DNA of 42,069 bases from Balneolales bacterium (GTDB lineage Bacteria; Bacteroidota; Rhodothermia; Balneolales; Cyclonatronaceae), in NCBI GenBank assembly GCA_020832405.1, contig JAFIET010000025.1:1-42069 (forward strand), read 5' to 3'. Position 1 is the first letter of the stretch. Every line of letters starts with the position of its first letter. Of this stretch, positions 27,403 through 34,938 are shown piece by piece. A program made the position numbers and the translations under genes. The notes beneath the pieces are model-generated. The model was not told the DNA's origin. It searched no databases and saw only the letters and a program-made list of their open reading frames with translations.

Positions 27403-27505
27403 GAGTGCGGAAATGCTGTTTAGGGCTGAATGGGGTAGAAGGGCATCCTGTGGCGCGGTGAAAAAAAGCTGGTTTAAGGGCTGCTGTAAAGTTTAGGGGC
27501 CGGAA

Positions 27506-27517
27506 GCACATCACCCT
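27506..27517 (+). repeat. Short GCACATCACCCT motif after a terminator
   Basis: GCACATCACCCT lies directly beyond the T-run side of the terminator at 27518-27553. A near copy, GCGCATCACCCT (22058-22069), sits in the same place beside the terminator at 22071-22113, and a related GGGCACATCACCCTG (reverse complement) is at 4253-4267. Confidence 0.35.
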
Positions 27518-27553
27518 AAAAAAAAGGCCCGCAAACCTAACGGATGCAGGCCT
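27518..27553 (-). terminator. Rho-independent terminator after the FAH-family gene
   Basis: The minus strand has AGGCCTGCA (27545-27553) pairing with TGCGGGCCT (27525-27533), one mismatch, followed by eight T. It lies just after the stop at 27573. Confidence 0.85.
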
Positions 27554-27572
27554 GAAATATACTGCAGAAGCC

Positions 27573-28241
27573 TTAGATTTCCCGAACAGTGAGGCGTAGG
27601 CTGCTTAAATTTTTCCCTAACATTGCGCTCACTTTGTCGCCGTGTATCAGAGGGCCTACGCCCTCCGGTGTACCTGTGAAAATCAGGTCGCCTTTGTGCA
27701 GGGTAACATATTGAGAAAGAAAGCTGATGAGCGCGGGCAGGCTGAAAATCATGTCAGAAGTATTGCCGAGCTGCCGCCGTTCGCCGTTAACAAACAGAGA
27801 GATGCTCAGGTCTGCCGGGTCTTCTACGACGGAAGCTTCCGCGAAATTGCCGATGGGGGCGAAGGTATCCATGCCTTTAGCGAGCGTCCATGGGTGTGCT
27901 TTTGCTTTTAGCGCCGATTGCAGATCGCGGGCCGTAACATCGATGCCGATGGCGTAACCCGAGATGTAGCTCATAGCCTCTGATTCCGGAACGAACCGGC
28001 CTGTTCGGCCAATACTGACAACCATTTCCGCTTCATGATGAACGTCGCGGGTGAGGTTTTTGGGAATGATGATTTCCCCGCCGTCAAAAGTAATGGCTGT
28101 AACGGGCTTGGTGAAAACAACCGGCAGGGCCGGAATCGGATTGTTGAGTTCTTTGGCATGTTCCGCATAATTTCGCCCAATACAGTAAACCGAGTTGATG
28201 GACTGCGTTTGGGCGAGGCCGGGTATTTTAATATTTCTCAT
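27573..28241 (-). CDS. Fumarylacetoacetate hydrolase family protein
   Basis: A 222-residue single-domain FAH protein of the short YcgM/FAHD1-like type. The expected metal ligands E70 and E72 in HHEAEMVV and D101 in GYAIGIDVTARD are all present, with the IGRNYAEHAKEL start and KGMDTFAPIG loop. The group includes acylpyruvases and oxaloacetate decarboxylases; the exact substrate is not fixed by sequence. It is followed by a strong terminator and preceded by the terminator of the L21-L27 operon, so it forms its own transcript on the minus strand. Cytoplasmic. Confidence 0.92.
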   Translation of the reverse strand: MRNIKIPGLAQTQSINSVYCIGRNYAEHAKELNNPIPALPVVFTKPVTAITFDGGEIIIPKNLTRDVHHEAEMVVSIGRTGRFVPESEAMSYISGYAIGIDVTARDLQSALKAKAHPWTLAKGMDTFAPIGNFAEASVVEDPADLSISLFVNGERRQLGNTSDMIFSLPALISFLSQYVTLHKGDLIFTGTPEGVGPLIHGDKVSAMLGKNLSSLRLTVREI

Positions 28242-28279
28242 GGAATAAGCACATTAAGCGTGAAAATGGCACATACGGG

Positions 28280-28312
28280 AAAAGCCCCAAACCTGAACGG
28301 TAAGGGGCTTTT
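28280..28312 (-). terminator. Terminator of the rplU-rpmA operon
   Basis: AAAAGCCCC (28280-28288) pairs perfectly with GGGGCTTTT (28304-28312). It ends in T in both directions and follows the rpmA stop at 28359 on the minus strand. Confidence 0.85.
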
Positions 28313-28358
28313 AAGATTTTTTCAGAACTGGCAGGCTGTCAAAAAACCGGGAGGCTTT

Positions 28359-28616
28359 TTAAGACACTGCTACAACCGAAACGAATTTGCGGTTGTTACG
28401 GCCGGTTTTGAACTCAACCGTGCCCGGTGCAGTTGCAAAAATGGTGTAATCTTTGCCGAGACCAACATTTTCGCCCGGATGTACTTTGGTACCGCGCTGA
28501 CGAATAATGATGTTGCCGGCCTGAACAAACTGACCACCAAACTTCTTGACACCAAGTCGTTTGCTTTCTGAATCGCGGCCGTTTCTACTGGAGCCTTGAC
28601 CTTTCTTATGAGCCAT
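28359..28616 (-). CDS. rpmA: 50S ribosomal protein L27
   Basis: The 85-residue product is L27: [28 protein letters not shown], then [27 protein letters not shown]27 reaches the peptidyl-transferase centre and helps tRNA binding. The N-terminus starts directly at MAHKKG, without the cleaved N-terminal extension found in Firmicutes. It is 19 nt downstream of rplU, the standard rplU-rpmA order. Confidence 0.98.
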   Translation of the reverse strand: MAHKKGQGSSRNGRDSESKRLGVKKFGGQFVQAGNIIIRQRGTKVHPGENVGLGKDYTIFATAPGTVEFKTGRNNRKFVSVVAVS

Positions 28617-28635
28617 TTTAGTGAGGTATTAAGAG

Positions 28636-28947
28636 TTAAACCGTAATGGAGTTGATGGTTAACTGGGTGAGATGCTGGCGGTGACCGTTGCTTTTTTGGT
28701 ACCCTTTGCGGCGTTTCTTCTTGAAAACAATAACTTTATCGCCTTTGAGGTGCTTTTCAACAGTAGCTTCAATTTTGGCCGACTCAACAACGGGAGCACC
28801 AACGGTAACGTCGGCTTCGTTGGAGACGAGCAGTACTTTGTCAAAAGAAACAGATGCTTCCGCATCTTCTGCAAGGCGATCCACAAAAATGGTATCGTTT
28901 GCTCTTACTTTGTACTGATGACCGCCAATTTGGACAATTGCGAACAT
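28636..28947 (-). CDS. rplU: 50S ribosomal protein L21
   Basis: A 103-residue L21: MFAIVQIGGHQYKVRANDTIFVDRL at the start and KKRRKGYQKSNGHRQHLTQLTI at the end, which is the rRNA-contacting tail. L21 binds 23S rRNA early in 50S assembly. It is the first gene of rplU-rpmA, with a Bacteroidota-type promoter 39-71 nt upstream and a leader of about 30 nt. Confidence 0.98.
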   Translation of the reverse strand: MFAIVQIGGHQYKVRANDTIFVDRLAEDAEASVSFDKVLLVSNEADVTVGAPVVESAKIEATVEKHLKGDKVIVFKKKRRKGYQKSNGHRQHLTQLTINSITV

Positions 28948-28985
28948 GATGGAAAAATTCTGTGGGTGGTTTTCTGATTAGCTTG

Positions 28986-29018
28986 CAAATATAATAACTC
29001 TACAGTTCATTATCAAAA
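28986..29018 (-). promoter_or_regulatory. Promoter of rplU-rpmA
   Basis: The minus strand has TTTTG at 29018-29014, a 20-nt spacer, then TATATTTG at 28993-28986. This matches the Bacteroidota housekeeping form (TTG, 17-23 nt, TAnnTTTG) fully. Transcription would begin about 30 nt before the ATG at 28947. Confidence 0.75.
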
Positions 29019-29235
29019 TGAATGCGTAACAACCTTATTTTATATCAGTGCTCTGGTACAGACCTGCGTGAAGCCTGCGGCTTTACGCTTAAGGCATGCC
29101 ATTGCGGTTTTGCTATATATGAAAAAGCAGCCTAAACCCGGTCAGGCATTTCTTTTTGAAGCCTTTCGATTCATTGATTTTGGGTATATTTATGGCATAT
29201 TAATTACAACCAACATCTTAATCTTCTGATTTACC

Positions 29236-29427
29236 ATGAGTTTACCCGATCTGCATAAGCAGGCTATGGCCATGAAAAATAAACGCCGCCTGCGGCTCGA
29301 CGGCGGCCGTGCCTGGATCAAAAACGGACAGCTGCATGATGCGGTGAAGTCTGCTTCTCTCAAAATTGAGCGCAATCCGGAACATAAGTTTGTTGATAAC
29401 AAGGCACTGCCAGCAGTAATAAAGTAA
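29236..29427 (+). CDS. Small basic protein of unknown function
   Basis: A 63-residue open frame on the plus strand starting ATG at 29236: MSLPDLHKQAMAMKNKRRLR, then LDGGRAWIKNGQLHDAVKSA and a Lys-rich end. Arguments that it is real: it is isolated in a 570-nt gap between minus genes, its codons resemble those of its neighbours, and it is followed 31 nt later by a strong terminator on its strand. Against: I do not recognise a family, and no clear ribosome-binding site or full promoter is seen (TATATTTA at 29185-29192 is a near -7 box). It may encode a nucleic-acid-binding or ribosome-associated small protein, but that is a guess from charge alone. Confidence 0.55.
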   Translation: MSLPDLHKQAMAMKNKRRLRLDGGRAWIKNGQLHDAVKSASLKIERNPEHKFVDNKALPAVIK

Positions 29428-29457
29428 TCCTTGCGTTCACCTGCGGTGAAACGCTCC

Positions 29458-29491
29458 AACAAAAAAGCCCGGCATGCCGGGCTTTTTTGTT
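29458..29491. terminator. Bidirectional terminator (34-bp perfect palindrome)
   Basis: AACAAAAAAGCCCGGCA followed by its exact reverse complement forms a 34-bp palindrome with T-runs in both directions. It lies between the small plus-strand ORF and the end of the thioredoxin gene on minus, and can end both. Confidence 0.95.
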
Positions 29492-29524
29492 TAATTGACG
29501 CGACTGTTTCGGAGCCAGTAAAGC

Positions 29525-30361
29525 TTAGTAAAGTGCCATTGAGAAGCGCCGCCGGTACTTCTTCGCTGAAGGATGCGCATCGGTAAGCAGTTTGAAAACT
29601 GCAACGCAGGCTTTGCGGGCACCGTCGTCTTCGAAGCTTCGGTCGGTCATGAGCACGCTGATGAAATTTTCGAGCGCCTGATCGTAATCATGGGCAAACA
29701 GCGCTGCGGCCCCTGCTTTGTACTGCTCAGCAGCCTTGCCGGAACCGGAGATCCCGGTTTTGCCTGTAGCAATATCCTGAAGGGCTTTCAGGGTTTGAAG
29801 GCTTTCCCGCTCAATCTCGAATTTGCCTGAGTCAGCTACGGCAGCCAGAAGCTTTTCTGCGGTTGGGATGTCGTCAGGAAGCAGCAGCATGGCGAGATCG
29901 GTAATGGCGCTGTGGTCTTTTTGATCTTTATCGTAAATCTGTTTTGCCAGGGCGAGCGCAGCTTCACGGTTGCCGGTTTCGATCAGTTTGGCGGTGTTCA
30001 GGTCGTCTTCCTCAGCTTCCTCTTCGCCGGTATCGGGCAGGTTTTCGCTGAGCCACTGTTTTACCTGTGCTTCGGAAAGGGAACCTTCAAAGGATCCCAG
30101 CAGCTTGCCCTGAAATAGCATCCTCACAGCGGGGATGCTTCGGATTTGAAACTGAGCCGCTATCTGCTGGTTTTCGGGCGCATCAACATTCACCTTCACA
30201 AATTTCCATTTGCCGTTTGCCTTGGCGGCAAGTTTTTCAAGAACCGGACCAAGAGTTCGGCAGGGTCCGCACCAGGGCGCCCAAAAATCGAGTACTACCG
30301 GAACAGTCTGGCTGGGCTCGAGGATGTCAGTGCGGATGTCTTTTAATTCGTAATCGGCCAT
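29525..30361 (-). CDS. Thioredoxin-TPR protein (YbbN/CnoX-like)
   Basis: A 278-residue protein with a thioredoxin domain at 1-110 (active site WAPWCGPCRTLGPV, C31 and C34) followed by a TPR-like C-terminal half (about 125-278, including AEKLLAAVADSGKFEIERE and a final DAHPSAKKYRRRFSMAL). This is the YbbN/CnoX architecture, a holdase/redox chaperone for GroEL clients. E. coli CnoX lacks one active-site cysteine, whereas both are kept here, so redox activity is likely. It has a Bacteroidota-type promoter of its own (30412-30445) in the gap after lexA and ends in the palindromic terminator. Confidence 0.9.
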   Translation of the reverse strand: MADYELKDIRTDILEPSQTVPVVLDFWAPWCGPCRTLGPVLEKLAAKANGKWKFVKVNVDAPENQQIAAQFQIRSIPAVRMLFQGKLLGSFEGSLSEAQVKQWLSENLPDTGEEEAEEDDLNTAKLIETGNREAALALAKQIYDKDQKDHSAITDLAMLLLPDDIPTAEKLLAAVADSGKFEIERESLQTLKALQDIATGKTGISGSGKAAEQYKAGAAALFAHDYDQALENFISVLMTDRSFEDDGARKACVAVFKLLTDAHPSAKKYRRRFSMALY

Positions 30362-30411
30362 ATTCGTTGGTTAAGAGATCAGGATTTAAACGATGTTTGC
30401 TTCTTCTTAAG

Positions 30412-30445
30412 CAAAGATAAGGCCAAAGGCGAAGGGCTGTCAAAA
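30412..30445 (-). promoter_or_regulatory. Promoter of the thioredoxin-TPR gene
   Basis: The minus strand has TTTTG at 30445-30441, a 21-nt spacer and TATCTTTG at 30419-30412, matching the Bacteroidota TTG/TAnnTTTG form. It lies between the lexA stop (30458) and the ATG at 30361. Confidence 0.7.
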
Positions 30446-30457
30446 GCGGTAGCTGTA

Positions 30458-31102
30458 TCAGTCAGGCCGCTGCCGGTAAAAGCCTGAGCGGTTTACATGC
30501 CCGATGTATTTACCCAAAATGCGCACTTCTTCGAAAATATCAGGCTCAATCATGATGTTGCTGTAGGCATCGTTGGCCGGTTCAAGGCGCAGCCCGTTGG
30601 GGCCGTAATAAATTCTTTTAAGGCTTGTTTCGCCGTTGTAGAGTACGGCGCCAATATCTCCGTCTTTCACATCATCATCCATGAGGAGTACGAAATCTCC
30701 GTCCATAACGCCGGTATCCCGCATACTGTAGCCGCTCACGCGAAGAGCATAGATTTTGTCAAGGCCGGGTAGCAGGTGCTGCAGCGTTATTTTCCCAAGA
30801 TTAGCTTCAACAGCCTCCTGCAAATATCCCGCTGCAATTATGCCGCGTACCGGAATCCCTTCCGCGCTGCCTTCATCCTGCCTTGAAAGTTCTTCCGGGA
30901 GCAGGTATTCACCATCATCACCCTTCACCAAAAAACCTTTGCGAACCAGCGCCTGCAGGTTCTGGGTTACGCTGTTTGGAGATTTGAACCCGAATTCATC
31001 CGCAATTTCACGATAGGTTGGCCAAATTCCGTTGTCCTGATAGTATTCGCGGATATACTCGAAGAATTGTTTTTGTTTTCGGGTGAGCTGCTTCAGATCC
31101 AT
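30458..31102 (-). CDS. lexA: SOS repressor LexA
   Basis: A 214-residue LexA. Residues 1-65 are the winged-helix DNA-binding domain (YREIADEFGFKSPNSVTQNLQALVRKG). The self-cleavage bond is A91-G92 in IIAAGYLQ; the serine-lysine pair is S126 in SGYSMRDTG and K162 in ETSLKRIYY. All parts needed for RecA-stimulated cleavage are present. The recognition helix SPNSVTQNLQ differs from the E. coli type, so a different operator is expected; an ATATAT-N7-ATATAT repeat over the predicted -7 box is a candidate for self-control. No other obvious SOS gene is adjacent. Confidence 0.95.
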   Translation of the reverse strand: MDLKQLTRKQKQFFEYIREYYQDNGIWPTYREIADEFGFKSPNSVTQNLQALVRKGFLVKGDDGEYLLPEELSRQDEGSAEGIPVRGIIAAGYLQEAVEANLGKITLQHLLPGLDKIYALRVSGYSMRDTGVMDGDFVLLMDDDVKDGDIGAVLYNGETSLKRIYYGPNGLRLEPANDAYSNIMIEPDIFEEVRILGKYIGHVNRSGFYRQRPD

Positions 31103-31128
31103 AGGTACCTCGTTTAGACATAGGTTTT

Positions 31129-31169
31129 ATATATGTGTGTAATATATGAATCGTGAACTAAACCACAAA
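31129..31169 (-). promoter_or_regulatory. Candidate lexA promoter with overlapping inverted repeat
   Basis: On minus, TTTG (31169-31166), 19 nt, then TATATTAC (31146-31139) is close to TAnnTTTG. It overlaps ATATAT-N7-ATATAT (31129-31147), a possible LexA self-repression site. This is a positional inference; no second copy is seen in the window. Confidence 0.4.
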
Positions 31170-31251
31170 CCCAAAGCTGATTTTATCTGAAATAAAAACA
31201 ACCTCCCCGCGGCAGCCTCTGCCATCCCGGCATCCGGCCGCTGATTCCAAA

Positions 31252-31375
31252 GCCCTTGCCAGTTCCAAAGCCTTTATTTTTTTGGGGGGGGGACTCCGTG
31301 AGCATCACGGTCTTTCGTGCTTGTGAAAAATCCCAAATCGGCGGCCTGCCCCATGCTTTTGAGATTCAGGCGCTC
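31252..31375 (+). repeat. Dispersed intergenic repeat, copy 1
   Basis: Matches 40047-40165 in the same orientation. In the ungapped core (31293-31360 against 40084-40151) 57 of 68 bases are identical by eye, with the shared block TGCTTGTGAAAAA then CCCAAATCGGCGGC. Outside the core the match is weaker, with small gaps. This copy has a G9 run where copy 2 has GGAGAA. Confidence 0.8.
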
Positions 31376-31513
31376 CGCGGCCCCGCCCGGTAGCATGCTT
31401 CGGAAAATCAGCTGTTTACCGGCAATATCTTAGCAGTATCCGCGCAAAACGGACCTTGTTTCTCCAGGCTCACGCGCCATGAGCGGGGCCGGCATCGGCC
31501 CCCTCAAAAAACG

Positions 31514-32854
31514 TTACCGGATCACCGATTTTATTTCGTCCGCAATTTCATTAGCGCGAGCCATGCTGCTGCTTTCGGTGTAAATCCGGATAATGGGCTC
31601 GGTATTCGATTTCCTCAGATGCGCCCAGCCGTCCTCCAAAAGAATCTTGATGCCGTCGGTATCGTCGGGGTCGAGGTGTGCGTAGGCGTGCAGTACTTTG
31701 AGCAGCGCGGCCTCAGCGTTGATGTCGCCCAGCTGAATTTTGTTTTTGGAGATGAAATAATCCGGTAAGCTGTCGCGGTATTCCGCCGCGGTGAGCCCGG
31801 TATCGGCCAGGTGCTGCAGCATCATGGCGATGCCAACGAGGGCATCGCGGCCGGCGTGCAGCTCGGGCAAAATAACGCCTCCGTTGCCTTCACCCGATAT
31901 GACCGCGCCGGTTTCCCGCATTTTGTTAACTACGTTTATTTCTCCGACGGCCGCCCGGTGACACTTCACCCCGTGTTTTTCTGCCACAAAATCGCAGATC
32001 ATGGAAGAGGAAAGATTGGTGCACACATCACCTTTTTTGTAATTAAGGTAGAAATCGAAGGCCGCGGCCTGCGTGTATTCTTCCCCGAAAAGGCGGCCGT
32101 TGTTGTCCACAAGGGCAAGCCGGTCGGCATCGGGATCGGTCACCACGCCAAGATCAGCCCCTTTCTCTTTGATGAGATCGCAGATTTCACCCAAATGCTC
32201 GGGCAGCGGCTCGGGGTTGTGCGGGAAGAGTCCGTCGGGCGTGCAGTGCAGCTTGTGCACGGTATTTACGCCCAGCCGCTCCAGCAGGTAGGGGATGCTT
32301 TCTGAGCCGGCACCGTTTACGGCATCAACGGCTACGGTGAAATTACGCGAGGCAATTTTTTCCGCATCAATGTAGGGCAGCGCGAGGATGCTTTCCACAT
32401 GCGAGTGCAGGGCTTCTGAATCGTGGGTTACGGCTCCGATTTTGTCCCAGGCTACGTAGCTGATGCCCTTCTCCGCAATGGCAAGCACCTCCTCGCCTTC
32501 CTGTGAATTCAGGAACTCGGACTTGTGATTGAGCATTTTGAGCGCGTTCCATTCGGCCGGGTTATGGCTAGCCGACAGGATGATGCCTCCGGCTGCCTCG
32601 TGCTTGAGCACGGCCATGGCTACGGTTGGGGTGGGCACGATGCCGAGCTTTACGACGTCGCAGCCGGCTGACTGCAGCGCGGCCACAACGACCTGCTCGC
32701 AGAGCTCGCCGGTAACGCGTGAATCGCGGCCAACTACGACTTTTTTGCCGCCGGTCCACTCACCAAAAGCGGCGCTGTAGCGTGCCAGATTTTCGGGATT
32801 CAGATCAGGACCGAAGATGCCCCGGATGCCTGATACAGATACCATAAGTGCCAT
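31514..32854 (-). CDS. glmM: Phosphoglucosamine mutase (GlmM-like phosphohexomutase)
   Basis: A 446-residue phosphohexomutase with the phosphoserine S96 in ILSASHNPAEWN, the Mg-binding DPDADRLAL near 236-244, GEGNGGVILPELHAGRDA for sugar binding and the C-terminal phosphate loop RKSNTEPIIRIYTES. The N-terminus MVSVSGIRGIFG and length match the Bacteroidota GlmM form, which makes glucosamine 1-phosphate for peptidoglycan and lipopolysaccharide. Phosphomannomutase/phosphoglucomutase activity cannot be excluded by eye. It lies 57 nt downstream of the SGNH/TPR gene and may share its transcript. Confidence 0.85.
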   Translation of the reverse strand: MALMVSVSGIRGIFGPDLNPENLARYSAAFGEWTGGKKVVVGRDSRVTGELCEQVVVAALQSAGCDVVKLGIVPTPTVAMAVLKHEAAGGIILSASHNPAEWNALKMLNHKSEFLNSQEGEEVLAIAEKGISYVAWDKIGAVTHDSEALHSHVESILALPYIDAEKIASRNFTVAVDAVNGAGSESIPYLLERLGVNTVHKLHCTPDGLFPHNPEPLPEHLGEICDLIKEKGADLGVVTDPDADRLALVDNNGRLFGEEYTQAAAFDFYLNYKKGDVCTNLSSSMICDFVAEKHGVKCHRAAVGEINVVNKMRETGAVISGEGNGGVILPELHAGRDALVGIAMMLQHLADTGLTAAEYRDSLPDYFISKNKIQLGDINAEAALLKVLHAYAHLDPDDTDGIKILLEDGWAHLRKSNTEPIIRIYTESSSMARANEIADEIKSVIR

Positions 32855-32911
32855 AAGAAAGTTTTTTGTGTGTGATGGGATGTGATGAGAAGTAAGGTGC
32901 AGATACCCGGC

Positions 32912-34927
32912 CTAATTGCGGCTCAGGTGCCGGTTTAGCTGCTGCCGCCATGCCGCCGCACCCGGAAAATTCGGGTTGATGCGTTCGAGGCGCCGCAGGA
33001 TGTCATCGGCTTTTTGAAAGTCGCGCTTCAGTCCGTAAGCGCCGGAAAGGTTGAAAAGGGCCTGCATGTCGTCAGGCTCAATTGCGAGGGATTCTTCAAG
33101 CAGGGCGATGCCGCGGTCCAGGTTGCCGGCATCTACTTCGATGGCGCCCAGCATGCGGGTTGTGAATGCACTTGCTTCTATTTGGTAGGCGCGCTCGAGC
33201 AGGGGGCGGGCTTCTTCAAAGTTATTGAGCCCCAGCCATATGCGGGCTGCAAAAATGAAGGGGCTGTCGTTGAACGGCTGCGCCCGCATCAGCCCGCGGT
33301 ACTCGGCCAGGGCCAGCTCAAAACGGCCCTGATTTTCATAAAGTCCGGCCAGCTCAACCTTGCTTTGGTCCCAACGGCGGCCTTCATTCACCACCAGAAA
33401 CGCCATGCTGTCGGCCTCCGAAGTGAAACGGTAATTTCGCGGGTAGCCCCTCGGGTCGCGCTGCTCTACAAATGGCCAGGCGTTCATCAGCAGCTTTACC
33501 CGGTGCTCGCCAACGCGGTGATCAAATTCGGTGAGTTCCATCCGCTGAATGTAGTGCTGCCAGCTTTGCAGCCGGTCGGTTTGCAGGCTTACAAAGGGGA
33601 GCCCGGCCTCTTTGAAGCTTTCCATGAAGGTGCGGGCCATCAGGTGGAAGCCGGGGATGTTCGGGTGCAGGTGCTCGGTCATGAGGTTGAAGCCGATCAG
33701 CCGGTGCTCACTTTCCCGCTTGAAGGCTTCGTGAACCGGCACGGCGAATACATTCGGGAAGCGGTCGGCCGTTGCGCGGATGAGCGTGTTGAACGATTCC
33801 GGGGCGCGGAAACGCAGGGCGTCAAGCTCTTTGGCATATACGAAGCGCTCAAACGCCAGCCCGAAATCACCCGCTTCATACGCCTGCAAGGCTTGAGCAA
33901 AAACCGCATCAGCGGGAGGATGATTTTCTGATTCAACCGAGAGAAAAGGGTGATGGTCTTTGAGGTTGCTTGTGAGCGTACCAATGAAAACGGGCACATC
34001 AGCCCGCTCAAAGCGTCGCATGATGGCGTTCAGGTTGCTCTCAAACTGCAGGCGGCCTAGCTCATACAGCTGACTATCTAGCGGGATGAGCTGCTCGCCA
34101 ACCATCCGCTGCATCAGCGTGCCGCTGCCGGAAGCGGCTGACCCGGAGACAAAAACGCCGCTCAGGCGCACGATGCCGTCGCGCAGCAGCATGAAGGTGC
34201 GGTACCGCTGCAAGCGCAGATACGCCCGCACAAAACCGGGGAAAGCCCCGAAGGTCTCTGCCGAAGCAACGCCAAGCGCGCCGTAGTACTCGTTGTGCCC
34301 GGCATAAATCAGAATGGCATCCGGCTCATATCTCAGAATCTCGGGAATCTGATCAAAAATGGAGTAGCTGTTAATGGCTGAGGTGGCTACGTTTACGACC
34401 TCAACGTGTCGGTCGGGCGCCATATCCTGCAGCATATCCCGGAATGAACGGCTGAAGCTGCCGTTGAAGCCATAGGGGTAGCCGTTGGCCGTAGAGCCGC
34501 CCATCACAAAAACACGAAATCCGTTTTCCGGTTTTTGGGTGAGAAAAACATCGTCTGACGGACTCGGCAGCGTGCTCGTCTGGAAAAAATAGCGGCCGGT
34601 GAAATTCGGGTTGGGCACCGCGTAGCGGCCTTCGAGCGACTGCGGGTATACAAAAAGGGAGAGGTCGCCCCGGTAGTTGCCCATGCGCAGGCCGGCTTCC
34701 AGCAACACAAAAAAGAGCACCGGAATGGCAAGCATCACAGTGTAAAACAAGAGCCTGCGGCTTCCTGCCGGCTCAGATGGTGCGGATGTGGCCTCTTTCT
34801 CCTTCAGCTGAGTGAGGTAGGCGCTTACTTCCGCCTCATCTGCTTTCAGATCAGCCGCAATTCGTCTCGCAGATTTTGATGCGGCATTTTTTTGGATGTA
34901 GCTTTTTTGCTTGGTGGTTAGGGCCAT
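32912..34927 (-). CDS. Membrane-anchored SGNH/GDSL hydrolase with TPR repeats
   Basis: A 671-residue protein with four parts. Residues 1-45 look like a small helix-turn-helix (SARRIAADLKADEAEVSAYL) in the cytoplasm; 59-80 is a membrane helix; 140-430 is an SGNH hydrolase with block I GGSTANGY (S145), a block-III-like GHNEYYG (N212) and a C-terminal EHLHPNIPGFH motif; 500-671 has TPR repeats (for example IALLEESLAIEPDDMQALFNLSGAYG). Substrate is unknown; SGNH proteins of this layout often act on acetylated cell-surface sugars. The helix-turn-helix reading is an inference from spacing only. It is 11 nt downstream of the cobalamin adenosyltransferase gene. Confidence 0.78.
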   Translation of the reverse strand: MALTTKQKSYIQKNAASKSARRIAADLKADEAEVSAYLTQLKEKEATSAPSEPAGSRRLLFYTVMLAIPVLFFVLLEAGLRMGNYRGDLSLFVYPQSLEGRYAVPNPNFTGRYFFQTSTLPSPSDDVFLTQKPENGFRVFVMGGSTANGYPYGFNGSFSRSFRDMLQDMAPDRHVEVVNVATSAINSYSIFDQIPEILRYEPDAILIYAGHNEYYGALGVASAETFGAFPGFVRAYLRLQRYRTFMLLRDGIVRLSGVFVSGSAASGSGTLMQRMVGEQLIPLDSQLYELGRLQFESNLNAIMRRFERADVPVFIGTLTSNLKDHHPFLSVESENHPPADAVFAQALQAYEAGDFGLAFERFVYAKELDALRFRAPESFNTLIRATADRFPNVFAVPVHEAFKRESEHRLIGFNLMTEHLHPNIPGFHLMARTFMESFKEAGLPFVSLQTDRLQSWQHYIQRMELTEFDHRVGEHRVKLLMNAWPFVEQRDPRGYPRNYRFTSEADSMAFLVVNEGRRWDQSKVELAGLYENQGRFELALAEYRGLMRAQPFNDSPFIFAARIWLGLNNFEEARPLLERAYQIEASAFTTRMLGAIEVDAGNLDRGIALLEESLAIEPDDMQALFNLSGAYGLKRDFQKADDILRRLERINPNFPGAAAWRQQLNRHLSRN

Positions 34928-34938
34928 ATCAGCGAAGC

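Larger units (their letters stand above)
31103..31513. other. Gene-free 411-nt stretch between lexA and glmM
   Basis: Holds the lexA promoter region, a T7-G9 homopolymer (31277-31292), the dispersed repeat copy 1 (31252-31375), and a GC-rich hairpin at 31485-31502 (GGGGCCG-GCAT-CGGCCCC) that has no T-run on the glmM strand. I find no coding frame with supporting context. Confidence 0.6.

Noticed and set aside
29041-29130. tRNA or structured RNA upstream of the small ORF
   Set aside because: A weak hairpin exists, but no cloverleaf, anticodon arm or conserved tRNA bases can be laid on the sequence.
31485-31502. GC hairpin GGGGCCG-GCAT-CGGCCCC as a glmM terminator
   Set aside because: On the glmM strand the T-run precedes, not follows, the stem, so it does not fit a rho-independent terminator for glmM.
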